Of a stretch of 8,412 nucleotides of DNA, positions 1-8,412 are shown one piece after another. Position 1 is the stretch's first letter, and each line of letters starts with the position of its first letter. A program made the position numbers and the translations under genes. The notes beneath the pieces are model-generated. The model was given only the letters and a program-made list of their open reading frames with translations. It was not told the origin of the DNA and ran no database searches. Source of the DNA: Myxococcales bacterium (lineage in GTDB: Bacteria; Myxococcota_A; UBA9160; JALSIO01); NCBI GenBank assembly GCA_026989995.1, contig JALSIO010000789.1:1-8412 (forward strand). The letters are read 5' to 3'.

Positions 1-54
1 CCTCGGGAGCGCCCTGGCCCCGCGGGGCGTGCCCGGGTGCGGATACCGCGGTAG
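1..54 (+). other. possible 3' end of an upstream gene
   Basis: Reading from position 1 in frame 1 gives 17 codons ending at TAG (52-54), with the last residues GRARVRIPR. Most third positions are G or C, as in the genes downstream. GrpE often lies just before dnaK and has a basic, hydrophobic C-terminus, so a grpE tail is conceivable. The resemblance is too weak to assign, and frames 2 and 3 are also open over most of this stretch. It may equally be non-coding. Confidence 0.2.
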
Positions 55-60
55 TTGACA
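55..60 (+). promoter_or_regulatory. TTGACA, possible -35 element of the dnaK operon
   Basis: A perfect match to the sigma-70 type -35 consensus lies 83 nt before the dnaK start, in the only real non-coding gap ahead of the operon. At the expected 17-nt spacing the -10 position (78-83, ACGTTT) matches TATAAT poorly. No sigma-32 type pair and no CIRCE inverted repeat was found. The box may be one half of a weak or activator-dependent promoter, or chance. Confidence 0.3.
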
Positions 61-68
61 GGGAAGGA

Positions 69-95
69 CGGGCGCCGACGTTTTCGGCCGACCCG
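69..95 (+). promoter_or_regulatory. imperfect GC-rich hairpin in the dnaK leader
   Basis: CGGG (69-72) can pair with CCCG (92-95), and GCCGA (74-78) with TCGGC (84-88) around a 5-nt loop that contains part of the only T-run in the leader (81-84). One unpaired base on the left and three on the right separate the two helices. There is no U-tract after it, so it does not look like a standard intrinsic terminator. It overlaps where a -10 box for the TTGACA element would lie. Folded by eye only. Confidence 0.25.
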
Positions 96-98
96 CGG

Positions 99-138
99 TT
101 CCTCCGGGGGCCCCGCAGGGCACCGGATTCGAGAGGAG
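99..138 (+). promoter_or_regulatory. stem-loop that could mask the dnaK ribosome binding site
   Basis: TTCCTC (99-104) can pair with GAGGAG (133-138), the core of the dnaK ribosome binding site, through five Watson-Crick pairs and one G-U pair. Inside it, GCCC (110-113) pairs with GGGC (118-121) around a CGCA loop, extended after one mismatch by GG (107-108) with CC (123-124). Hiding the Shine-Dalgarno in a weak outer helix is the design of RNA thermometers in heat-shock leaders. The assignment is inference from a hand fold in GC-rich sequence, where chance pairing is common. Confidence 0.3.
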
Positions 139-140
139 AA
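131..140 (+). promoter_or_regulatory. ribosome binding site of dnaK
   Basis: A purine-rich GAGAGGAGAA contains AGGAG at 134-138, four bases before the ATG at 143. It is one of the best Shine-Dalgarno matches in the window, in keeping with a strongly expressed chaperone, and it fixes the dnaK start. Confidence 0.8.
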
Positions 141-142
141 TC

Positions 143-2068
143 ATGGCGGCTTCGAAGAGCGGCAAGATCATCGGGATCGACCTCGGCACCACCAATTCGG
201 TGGTGGCCGTGATGGAGGGCGGACAGCCGGTGGTGATCCCCAACGAGGAGGGGAGCCGGACCACGCCCTCGGTGGTCGCCTTCACGGACGACGGCGAGAT
301 CCTGGTGGGCACCGTCGCCAAGCGGCAGGCCATCACCAACCCGAAGCGCACCATCTACTCGATCAAGCGCTTCATGGGTCGGCGGCTCTCGGAGGTTCCC
401 GAGGAGATCTCCCAGGTTCCCTACAAGGTCGTCGAGGGAAAGGATGCCATGGCCGTGGTGGAGGTCGACGGCAAGACCTACACGCCGCCCGAGATCTCGG
501 CCATGATCCTGCGGAAGCTCAAGAAGGCGGCGGAGGACTACCTCGGCGGGCCGGTCACGGCCGCGGTGATCACCGTTCCCGCCTACTTCAACGACGCCCA
601 GCGCCAGGCCACGAAGGATGCGGGGACCATCGCCGGGCTCGAGGTCAAGCGGATCATCAACGAGCCCACGGCGGCGGCCCTCGCCTACGGCCTCGACAAG
701 AAGAAGGACGAGAAGATCGCCGTCTACGACTTCGGCGGCGGGACCTTCGACATCTCCATCCTCGAGGTGGGCGAGAACGTGGTGGAGGTGAAGGCCACAA
801 ACGGGGACACCCACCTCGGCGGCGACAACCTCGACCAGCGGGTCATCCAGTACCTGATCGAGGAGTTCAAGAAGGACAAGGGCATCGACCTCTCGGGCGA
901 TCCCATGGCCATGCAGCGGCTGCGCGAGGCCGCCGAGAAGGCGAAGATCGAGCTCTCGTCCTCCCAGGCCACGGACATCAACCTGCCGTTCATCACGGCG
1001 GACCAGACCGGTCCCCAGCACCTCAACATCAAGCTCACCCGGGCGAAGTTCGAGCAGCTGGTAGAGGACCTCATCGACCGGACCCTCGAGCCCTGCCGGA
1101 AGGCCCTGGCCGACGCCGGACTCTCCGCGAACCAGATCGACGAGGTGATCCTGGTCGGCGGCAGCACCCGGATTCCACTGGTCCAGCGAAAGGTGCAGGA
1201 GCTCTTCGGCAAGGAGCCCAACAAGAGCGTGAACCCCGACGAGGTGGTCGCCATGGGCGCGGCCATCCAGGGCGGCGTGCTCGCGGGCGACGTGAAGGAC
1301 GTGCTCCTGCTCGACGTCACGCCGCTGTCGCTCGGCATCGAGACCCTCGGTGGGGTGATGACGAAGCTGATCGAGCGGAACACCACCATCCCGACCCGGC
1401 GGAGCCAGATCTTCTCCACCGCGGCGGACAACCAGTCCCAGGTGGAGATCCGCGTGCTCCAGGGCGAGCGGGAGATGGCGGCGGACAACCGGGAGATCGG
1501 GCGCTTCATCCTCGACGGGATCCCGCCGGCGCCTCGCGGTGTGCCGCAGATCGAGGTGACCTTCGACATCGACGCCAACGGCATCCTCTCGGTCTCGGCC
1601 AAGGACAAGGCCACCGGCAAGGAGCAGTCGGTGCGGATCGAGGGGGCCGGAGGCCTTTCCAAGGAGGAGATCGACCGCATGGTCCGCGACGCGGAGGCGC
1701 ACGCCGAGGAGGACCGCAAGCGCCGCGAGGCCATCGAGAAGCGGAACCAGCTCGATACGCTGATCTACAGCGCCGAGAAGAGCCTGCGGGAGAGCGCGGA
1801 CAAGCTCGACGACGCCGAGCGCAGCCGCATCGAGGGGGTGATCTCCGAGGCCCGCCAGGACCTCGAGAGCGAGGATCCCGCGCGCATCGCTGCGGCCATT
1901 CCGAAGGTCGAGCAGGCGATGCACTCGCTCGCGGAGAAGCTCTACCAGGCGGAGCAGGCCAAGGCCGGCGGCACCTCGGCCGGAGGGGAGGGCGCGGCCG
2001 GGGGGGCTTCCTCCGGCGGCGACGAGGACGTCATCGACGCCGAGTACACCGAGGAGAAGGGCGACTAG
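143..2068 (+). CDS. dnaK: molecular chaperone DnaK (Hsp70)
   Basis: This 641-residue protein is a full-length cytosolic Hsp70, which uses ATP-driven cycles with DnaJ and GrpE to bind and release unfolded polypeptides. The N-terminal phosphate loop GIDLGTTNS is followed by the conserved IKR (74-76), the [14 protein letters not shown] segment, and DFGGGTFD at 196-203; Thr201 corresponds to the catalytic Thr199 of E. coli. LVGGSTRIP closes the nucleotide-binding domain. The interdomain linker VLLLD (387-391) leads into the beta substrate-binding domain (about 392-505), the helical lid (to about 605) and a Gly/Ser-rich tail ending [13 protein letters not shown], a typical bacterial DnaK C-terminus. 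The ATG is well placed behind a strong ribosome binding site. Eight nt separate it from hsp20. dnaJ does not follow, which is less usual. A long second open frame across the gene reflects GC-biased codon use. Confidence 0.99.
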   Translation: MAASKSGKIIGIDLGTTNSVVAVMEGGQPVVIPNEEGSRTTPSVVAFTDDGEILVGTVAKRQAITNPKRTIYSIKRFMGRRLSEVPEEISQVPYKVVEGKDAMAVVEVDGKTYTPPEISAMILRKLKKAAEDYLGGPVTAAVITVPAYFNDAQRQATKDAGTIAGLEVKRIINEPTAAALAYGLDKKKDEKIAVYDFGGGTFDISILEVGENVVEVKATNGDTHLGGDNLDQRVIQYLIEEFKKDKGIDLSGDPMAMQRLREAAEKAKIELSSSQATDINLPFITADQTGPQHLNIKLTRAKFEQLVEDLIDRTLEPCRKALADAGLSANQIDEVILVGGSTRIPLVQRKVQELFGKEPNKSVNPDEVVAMGAAIQGGVLAGDVKDVLLLDVTPLSLGIETLGGVMTKLIERNTTIPTRRSQIFSTAADNQSQVEIRVLQGEREMAADNREIGRFILDGIPPAPRGVPQIEVTFDIDANGILSVSAKDKATGKEQSVRIEGAGGLSKEEIDRMVRDAEAHAEEDRKRREAIEKRNQLDTLIYSAEKSLRESADKLDDAERSRIEGVISEARQDLESEDPARIAAAIPKVEQAMHSLAEKLYQAEQAKAGGTSAGGEGAAGGASSGGDEDVIDAEYTEEKGD

Positions 2069-2076
2069 CCCGCGCC

Positions 2077-2489
2077 GTGGCCGGACGAACACGCGAAGAT
2101 CCCTTCGCCGAGCTGTTCGGCGCGCTCTCGGAGCGCCTCCGGGACGACCGCTTCCGTCCGCCCCTCGACGTGTGGGAGACGGAAGGCGCGATCCGGATCC
2201 GGATGGAGATCGCCGGGGTGAGCCGGGAGCGGCTGCGCGTGACGGTTCAGGGCGAGGAGCTCCGGATCCACGGCGAGAGGATGCCGCCCGCCGAGGATGC
2301 GGTCGTGCGTCACCACCAGATGGAGATCCCCTTCGGCCCCTTCGAGCGGGTGATCCGGGTGGGCGTTCCCTTCGAGCGCGATGGCGTCGTGGCCCACCTT
2401 TCGGACGGCTTTCTCACCGTGACCCTCCCGAAACGGCGCTCGGGACCCCGGAGGATCCCGGTGGCGCGCGTCCATGAGGGAGGCTCGTG

Positions 2490-2490
<1 letters not shown>
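2077..2490 (+). CDS. small heat-shock protein, Hsp20/alpha-crystallin family
   Basis: A 137-residue small heat-shock protein, an ATP-independent holdase that keeps denatured proteins in a state DnaK can refold. A short N-terminal arm (1-28) precedes the alpha-crystallin domain, about 29-119, which opens with PPLDVWETEGAIRIRMEIAG and ends with the family signature AHLSDGFLTVTLPK (106-119). The C-terminal tail carries IPV (127-129), the I-x-I/V motif that docks into neighbouring subunits during oligomer assembly. The GTG at 2077 was chosen because it gives the usual short arm and no better in-frame start lies between it and the domain. No good ribosome binding site is spaced for it (the purine run 2051-2060 is about 16 nt away), so reinitiation after dnaK is likely. 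The stop overlaps the lon ATG by one base. Confidence 0.93.
2476..2483 (+). promoter_or_regulatory. ribosome binding site deciding the lon start
   Basis: GAGGGAGG lies in the last codons of hsp20. It is 6 nt before the ATG at 2490 but only 3 nt before the adjacent in-frame GTG at 2487. The spacing favours the ATG, whose first base is the last base of the hsp20 stop. Confidence 0.7.
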
Positions 2491-4954
<2,464 letters not shown>

Positions 4955-4958
<4 letters not shown>

Positions 4959-5758
4959 GGCCGGGCGCCCGCGTGTGGGCGCTGGCCTCGCTCGCCCTCG
5001 CCCTTCCGACCGCCTGCGTGAGCGCGGGGGCGCACCGCGCAGTGGTGGCGGAGCGGGACCGTCTCGCCCGCGAGCTCGCCCGGCGCGAGGAACGGATCCG
5101 GGTGCTCGAGGGCCAGGGCGAGAGCCTCGCCGCGGAGCGCCTGCGCCTCGCGGAGGAGAACGAGGAGCTCCGGCAGCAGGGCCAGGCGCTCGCCTCCGAG
5201 CTCGAGAAGCTCCGCCGGGAACGGGAGGAGACGGCCGAGGCCCTCGCGGCCCGGGAGCGGGAGCTCGCGGAGCTCGCCCGCCTGCGCCGGGACTACGACG
5301 CCCTCGTGCAGGACCTGCAGGCGGAGATCCAGGAGGGGCGGATCGCCATCGAGAAGCTCCGGAACGGCATGCAGGTGAGCCTGCCGGGCGAGCTCCTCTT
5401 CGAGCCCGGTCGAGCCGTGCTCGGGCCCGAGGGCGTCGCGGTGATCCGCCGGGTCGCCGAGCAGCTTCGGGGTGGGACCCACCGGATCGAGGTGCAGGGT
5501 CACACCGACGCCACGCCGCTCGGGCGGACCTCTGCCGAGCTCGACAGCAACTGGGATCTCGCCTGCCTGCGGGCGGCGCGGGTGGTGGAGCTGCTCGCGC
5601 GTTTCGGCGTGGCGCCCGAGCGCCTCGCGGCGGTCTCCTTCGCGGAATTCCGGCCGGTGGCGGACAACGGCACACCGGAGGGCCGTCGGGCCAACCGGCG
5701 CATCGAGATCCGCCTGCGGCCGCCGGGCGGAGGCCGGTCCGAGAATTCCGGCCGTTGA
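4955..5758 (+). CDS. coiled-coil OmpA/MotB-domain envelope protein, probable lipoprotein
   Basis: A 267-residue protein predicted to anchor in the envelope and bind peptidoglycan. A basic start (MRPGAR) and a hydrophobic stretch (7-17) lead to LPTAC with Cys21, a plausible but non-canonical lipobox (Pro at -3). Residues about 32-137 are dense in Glu, Arg, Leu and Ala and look like one long coiled coil. The OmpA-like domain spans about 141-255, beginning VSLPGELLFEPG. It holds GHTD with Asp185 and LACLRAARVV with Arg206, which align by eye with OmpA Asp271 and Arg286, the diaminopimelate-binding pair; it ends NRRIEIRL. The SNWDLACLRA segment resembles MotB-type OmpA domains, but the single long coil is not MotB-like and no stator partner is nearby. 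The ATG overlaps the lon stop by 4 nt and has no clear ribosome binding site, so coupling to lon is likely. The precise role is unknown. Confidence 0.88.
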
Positions 5759-7086
5759 GCTCCGGCGGCCGCGAGCTCCGGGGCTTCTTCCGCGCCGCAC
5801 TCCGGGCGGTGGATCCCGAACGGAGGGTCCGGGGGGCCGTGAAGCGGACGCCGGAGGGCGCCCGCATCGGCGGGTGCCCGGCCGGATCCCGCATCGTGCT
5901 CCTCGCCGCCGGCAAGGCGGCCGCCCCCATGGCCCGCGCGGCGCGGGCGCGGCTCGGCCCGCTCCTGCGGCGCGGCCTCGTGGTGACGGCGCCGGGGTGC
6001 GAGCTTCCGGTTCCCGGGCTTCCGGTGCGCCTTGCCGGTCATCCCATTCCCGACGCCCGCAGCGAGGCGGCGGCCGACGAGGCGCGCGCGCTCCTCCAGG
6101 GGCTCGAAGCCGGGGAGAGCCTGCTCGTGCTGCTTTCCGGGGGGGCTTCGGCCCTGCTCGGGGCGCCGGTCGCCGGCCTCACCCTCGAGGACGTGGTCCG
6201 GACCACGCGGGCGCTGTACGGCGCCGGGGTCGACATCGAGGGACTCAACACCGTGCGCAAGCACCTCTGCGCCGCGGCCGGGGGGCGCCTCGCCCGCGCC
6301 GCCGCGGGTGCTCCGATCCACCTGCTCGCGCTCTCCGACGTGCCGGGCGACCGGCTCGACCTGCTGGCCTCGGGCCCCTTCCACCCCGACTCGAGCACCT
6401 TCGCCGACGCACTCGCGGTGATCCGGGGGGCGGGGGTGGAATCGGAGGTCGGCCCCGCGGTGCTCGAAGCGCTCGAGGCCGGCGTGCGCGGGGAGCGGGA
6501 GGAGACGCCGGGCCCGGGCGACCCGTGCTTCGCGCGGCTGTCGGCCCGGGTGCTGGCCGGGGTCGGGGATGCGCTCGCCGCCGCCGAGGGAGCGGCGCGG
6601 GAGGCGGGCCTCGAGGTGCTTCGGCTCACCGGGGAGCTGCGCGGGGAGGCGCGGGCGGTCGGCGAACGGCTCGCCGGGCTCGGCCTCGCCGTGCGTCGCG
6701 GGCCGGCGCCCCGGCTGCTCACGGCGGGTGGCGAGACCACGGTCACCGTCCGGGGGCCGGGGACCGGCGGGCGAAACCAGGAACTCGCCCTCGCTGCAGC
6801 GCTTCGTCTGGCCGATCGGGAGGGGGTGGAGCTCCTCGCGGCGGGGACGGACGGGATCGACGGCCCCACACCGGCGGCGGGCGCCTGGGTGGACGGCACG
6901 ACGGTGCCCCGCGCTCGCGCGCTCGGCCTGCACCCGGAGCGGGCCCTCGAGGCCAACGACAGCCACCCTCTGCTGGCCGCCGTGGATGCGCTGGTGGTCA
7001 CGGGGCCCACGCGGACCAACGTGCGCGATCTCGTGCTGGTTCGCGTGGCGCCCGCCTCCGGCGACCGCCAGCGGGAGCCGTGGTAG
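5755..7086 (+). CDS. gckA: glycerate 2-kinase, GckA/MOFRL family
   Basis: This 443-residue protein belongs to the glycerate 2-kinase family (DUF4147 plus MOFRL domains), which phosphorylates D-glycerate with ATP to 2-phosphoglycerate and feeds glyoxylate, serine or sugar-acid carbon into lower glycolysis. Visible landmarks are GKAA near the N-terminus (Lys54), LLSGGASALL (126-135), NTVRKHL (165-171), LSDVPGDRLDLLASGP, then in the C-terminal MOFRL part GGETTV (325-330), GTGGRNQEL (336-344), GTDGIDGPT (364-372) and TGPTRTNVRDL (416-426). The start is taken as TTG 5755, overlapping the previous stop as TTGA, because it keeps the conserved N-terminal helix (FFRAALRAVDP). The next candidate, GTG 5809, would remove it. 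No good ribosome binding site is visible. Homologues are often mislabelled hydroxypyruvate reductase (TtuD). The link to the upstream stress genes is unclear. Confidence 0.92.
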   Translation: MSSGGRELRGFFRAALRAVDPERRVRGAVKRTPEGARIGGCPAGSRIVLLAAGKAAAPMARAARARLGPLLRRGLVVTAPGCELPVPGLPVRLAGHPIPDARSEAAADEARALLQGLEAGESLLVLLSGGASALLGAPVAGLTLEDVVRTTRALYGAGVDIEGLNTVRKHLCAAAGGRLARAAAGAPIHLLALSDVPGDRLDLLASGPFHPDSSTFADALAVIRGAGVESEVGPAVLEALEAGVRGEREETPGPGDPCFARLSARVLAGVGDALAAAEGAAREAGLEVLRLTGELRGEARAVGERLAGLGLAVRRGPAPRLLTAGGETTVTVRGPGTGGRNQELALAAALRLADREGVELLAAGTDGIDGPTPAAGAWVDGTTVPRARALGLHPERALEANDSHPLLAAVDALVVTGPTRTNVRDLVLVRVAPASGDRQREPW

Positions 7087-7087
7087 G

Positions 7088-7127
7088 CTCCCGCGCGGCG
7101 CGCGGCCGGGCGGGCTGCGCGGGGGAG
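7088..7127 (+). promoter_or_regulatory. inverted repeat in the gckA-flavin reductase gap
   Basis: CCCGCGC (7090-7096) is complementary to GCGCGGG (7117-7123), giving a 7-bp all-GC stem. CTCCC (7088-7092) can instead pair with GGGAG (7123-7127) inside the next ribosome binding site. A competing smaller hairpin is CCGCGC (7091-7096) with GCGCGG (7100-7105). No U-tract follows, so it is not a classic terminator. It could attenuate translation of the downstream gene or act as an RNA-stability element, but such repeats arise easily at this GC content. Confidence 0.25.
7121..7127 (+). promoter_or_regulatory. ribosome binding site of the flavin reductase gene
   Basis: GGGGGAG lies 6 nt before GTG 7134 in the only intergenic gap after dnaK wider than 10 nt. 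It supports that GTG as the start and shows that this gene has its own initiation signal, unlike its neighbours. Confidence 0.65.
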
Positions 7128-7133
7128 AAGGCG

Positions 7134-7610
7134 GTGTCCGTCTCGCAGGAGCAGTTCCGTGCGGCCCTCTCGCGGTGGGCGAGCGGGGTGACCATCGTGA
7201 CCTCGCGCCACCGGGAGGAGGTCCGGGGCATGACGGTTTCCGCCTTCAGCTCGGTATCGCTCGATCCACCCCTCGTCCTCGTCTGCGCGGACCGGGCCTC
7301 GGACACGCGTTCGGTCATCGACCGCTCGGGGGTGTTCGCGGTCCATGTGCTCGGCCGGGAGCAGGGGGAGCTCTCGGCGCTGTTCGCCGACAAGGCCCGC
7401 GAAGAGGAGCGCTTCCTGGATCTCCCGGTGGAGGAGGGGGCCACCGGCGCGCCCATCCTGCCGGGGGCGCTCGTGGCCCTCGACTGCCGGGTGGTCGCGC
7501 GCCACGAGGCCGGCGACCACCTGATCTACGTCGGGCACGTGGAGGCGGCCCGGATCGGGGAGGGCGAGCCCCTGCTCTACTACCGCGGCCGCTACCGCGA
7601 GCTGCGGTGA
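7134..7610 (+). CDS. flavin reductase-like domain protein (FMN-binding split barrel)
   Basis: A 158-residue protein covering a complete flavin reductase domain, the family of HpaC, NtaB and related small NAD(P)H:FMN/FAD oxidoreductases that supply reduced flavin to a partner monooxygenase. The family pattern is clear: RWASGVTIVTS (14-24), then GMTVSAFSSVSLDPPLVLVC (32-51), the SGVFAVHVL strand, and GDHLIYVGHV (127-136), ending PLLYYRGRYREL. Its size is normal for the family. GTG 7134 was chosen for its well-spaced ribosome binding site and because the domain begins directly after it. No oxygenase lies in the window, so the partner is unknown. Some members of the fold only bind flavin or heme, so reductase activity is inferred. 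It overlaps the next gene by 4 nt (GTGA). Confidence 0.9.
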   Translation: MSVSQEQFRAALSRWASGVTIVTSRHREEVRGMTVSAFSSVSLDPPLVLVCADRASDTRSVIDRSGVFAVHVLGREQGELSALFADKAREEERFLDLPVEEGATGAPILPGALVALDCRVVARHEAGDHLIYVGHVEAARIGEGEPLLYYRGRYRELR

Positions 7611-8389
7611 GGCGGGTGGCCGACGGGGATCTCTTCGACCTGGGGGGCCGCGTCGCGGTGGTGACCGGGGCCTCCTCCGGGCTCGGGGCCCACTTCGCCC
7701 GCGTGCTCGCCGGCGCGGGGGCCGCCGTGATGCTGGTGGCGCGGCGAGAGTCCCGGCTTCGCGCCCTGGCCGGGGACCTCCGCCGCGAGGGGGCGCGCTG
7801 CGCCTTCGCGTCCTGCGACGTGACCCGGGAGGAGGCCGTCGATCGGCTGGTCGCCGCCACCCGGGCCGAGCTCGGCCCGGCCGACATCCTGGTGAACAAC
7901 GCGGGCATCGGCCCCGTCGCACCGGCCGAGGAGACACCGCTCGAGGTCTTCCGCCGGGTGCAGGCCGTGAACCTCGAGGCGGCCTTCCTCTGTTCCCAGC
8001 GCTTCGGGCGGGGCATGCTCGAGCGCGGCCGCGGTGCCATCGTCAACGTGGCGTCCATCTTCGGGCTCGTGGCCAGCGGCCGGATGTCGCAGGTGGCCTA
8101 CTGCGCCTCGAAGGGCGGTCTGGTGCAGCTCACCCGCCAGCTGGGGGTGGAGTGGGCCCGGAGGGGCGTCCGGGTGAATGCGCTCGCGCCCGCCTTCTTC
8201 GAGACCGAGCTCACTGCGGAGATGCTGGCAGAGGAACGGGGCCGGAGGTTCGTGGAGCGTCACACCCCCATGGGCCGTCCGGGCCGCCTCGAGGAGCTCG
8301 GCGGCCCGCTCCTCTTCCTGGCCTCCGACGCGAGCAGCTACGTCACCGGCCAGGTTCTCGCCGTCGACGGGGGCTGGACCGCCGTCTAG
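7607..8389 (+). CDS. short-chain dehydrogenase/reductase (SDR), substrate unknown
   Basis: A 260-residue classical SDR, a cytosolic NAD(P)-dependent oxidoreductase. The Rossmann signature TGASSGLG (20-27), DV at 71-72, NNAG (97-100), catalytic Asn122, Ser150 in NVASIFG, and Tyr165/Lys169 in YCASK form an intact active-site tetrad. The C-terminus FLASDASSYVTGQVLAVDGG is typical of FabG and sugar or alcohol dehydrogenase-like members. Arg46-Arg47 just after the second strand suggests NADPH preference; this is inference. It is FabG-like in form, but no fatty-acid synthesis genes are near, so a specific substrate cannot be named. The start is GTG 7607, overlapping the flavin reductase stop as GTGA; GTG 7616 is an alternative that would drop three residues. 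Coupling to the flavin reductase suggests both serve one redox pathway. Confidence 0.92.
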   Translation: MRRVADGDLFDLGGRVAVVTGASSGLGAHFARVLAGAGAAVMLVARRESRLRALAGDLRREGARCAFASCDVTREEAVDRLVAATRAELGPADILVNNAGIGPVAPAEETPLEVFRRVQAVNLEAAFLCSQRFGRGMLERGRGAIVNVASIFGLVASGRMSQVAYCASKGGLVQLTRQLGVEWARRGVRVNALAPAFFETELTAEMLAEERGRRFVERHTPMGRPGRLEELGGPLLFLASDASSYVTGQVLAVDGGWTAV

Positions 8390-8393
8390 GACA

Positions 8394-8407
8394 CGGGGGC
8401 CTCCCCG
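8394..8407 (+). terminator. short GC hairpin just after the SDR stop
   Basis: CGGGG (8394-8398) pairs with CCCCG (8403-8407) around a 4-nt loop, starting 5 nt after the last stop codon. The window ends 5 nt later, so any U-tract would have to lie beyond it, and the bases visible (GGCCG) are not U-rich. It could be part of an operon end or chance pairing. Confidence 0.2.
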
Positions 8408-8412
8408 GGCCG

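Noticed and set aside
81..84. TTTT as a fourU thermometer element for dnaK
   Set aside because: It sits in the loop of the 69-95 hairpin, about 50 nt from the ribosome binding site. The TTCCTC tract at 99-104 is a better partner for the Shine-Dalgarno.
61..142. CIRCE (HrcA operator) or sigma-32 type promoter before dnaK
   Set aside because: No TTAGCACTC/GAGTGCTAA arms and no CTTGAA with a CCCCAT-like partner were found, allowing for a few mismatches.
724..1734. 336-codon open frame antisense to dnaK
   Set aside because: The translation is Ser/Arg-rich without recognisable motifs, and dnaK codon bias keeps this antisense frame open. No ribosome binding site or conserved domain supports it.
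55..2076. Long open frame on the + strand overlapping all of dnaK in a second frame
   Set aside because: Its translation is low-complexity and Gly/Arg-rich with no family features. It is the expected by-product of GC-biased third positions in dnaK. Only its last part, from 2077, is a real gene (hsp20).
5040..5370. Repeated GAG/CTC/CGC-rich blocks as a DNA repeat array
   Set aside because: The repetition reflects Glu, Leu and Arg codons of a coiled coil in the OmpA-domain protein. There is no fixed unit length or spacer, so it is neither a CRISPR nor a tandem repeat.
6039..7937. 632-codon antisense open frame across gckA, the flavin reductase and the SDR
   Set aside because: It is Arg/Pro/Ser-rich and spans three well-supported genes on the other strand. 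This is a GC artefact.

Overview
This 8.4 kb window is very GC-rich and holds one tightly packed run of seven genes, all on the + strand. The DnaK carries the long-form nucleotide-binding domain of Gram-negative bacteria, and a coiled-coil/OmpA-domain lipoprotein candidate implies an outer membrane and peptidoglycan. Together these suggest a high-GC Gram-negative bacterium, plausibly a deltaproteobacterial or other deep proteobacteria-like lineage. The sequence alone does not fix the phylum. All genes look intact, base composition is even throughout, and no mobile element, CRISPR array or RNA gene was seen.

Layout. Positions 1-142 form the leader: possibly the last codons of an upstream gene (stop at 52-54), a TTGACA box at 55-60, two GC-rich hairpins that can be drawn by hand, and a strong ribosome binding site. 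The first block is a proteostasis cassette: dnaK (143-2068), a small heat-shock protein hsp20 (2077-2490) and the ATP-dependent protease lon (2490-4958). It continues without a break into an envelope gene, a putative lipoprotein with a long coiled coil and a C-terminal OmpA/MotB peptidoglycan-binding domain (4955-5758), and then into glycerate 2-kinase of the GckA/MOFRL family (5755-7086). After a 47-nt gap come a flavin-reductase-domain protein (7134-7610) and a short-chain dehydrogenase/reductase (7607-8389).

How the genes fit together. DnaK refolds clients, Hsp20 holds aggregating proteins and Lon degrades those beyond rescue, so the first three genes form a coherent stress module. dnaJ, the usual downstream partner of dnaK, is absent here. 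Junctions are very tight: 8 nt between dnaK and hsp20, a 1-nt overlap (hsp20/lon), and 4-nt overlaps at lon/OmpA (ATGA), OmpA/gckA (TTGA) and flavin reductase/SDR (GTGA). This suggests cotranscription and translational coupling. The metabolic genes downstream have no obvious functional tie to proteostasis. They may be swept into the same transcript or served by a promoter not recognised here.

No clearly unprecedented system was found. The best leads are the dnaK leader, where a pyrimidine tract can pair with the ribosome binding site (a possible RNA thermometer), and the coupling of a peptidoglycan-binding lipoprotein to Lon.
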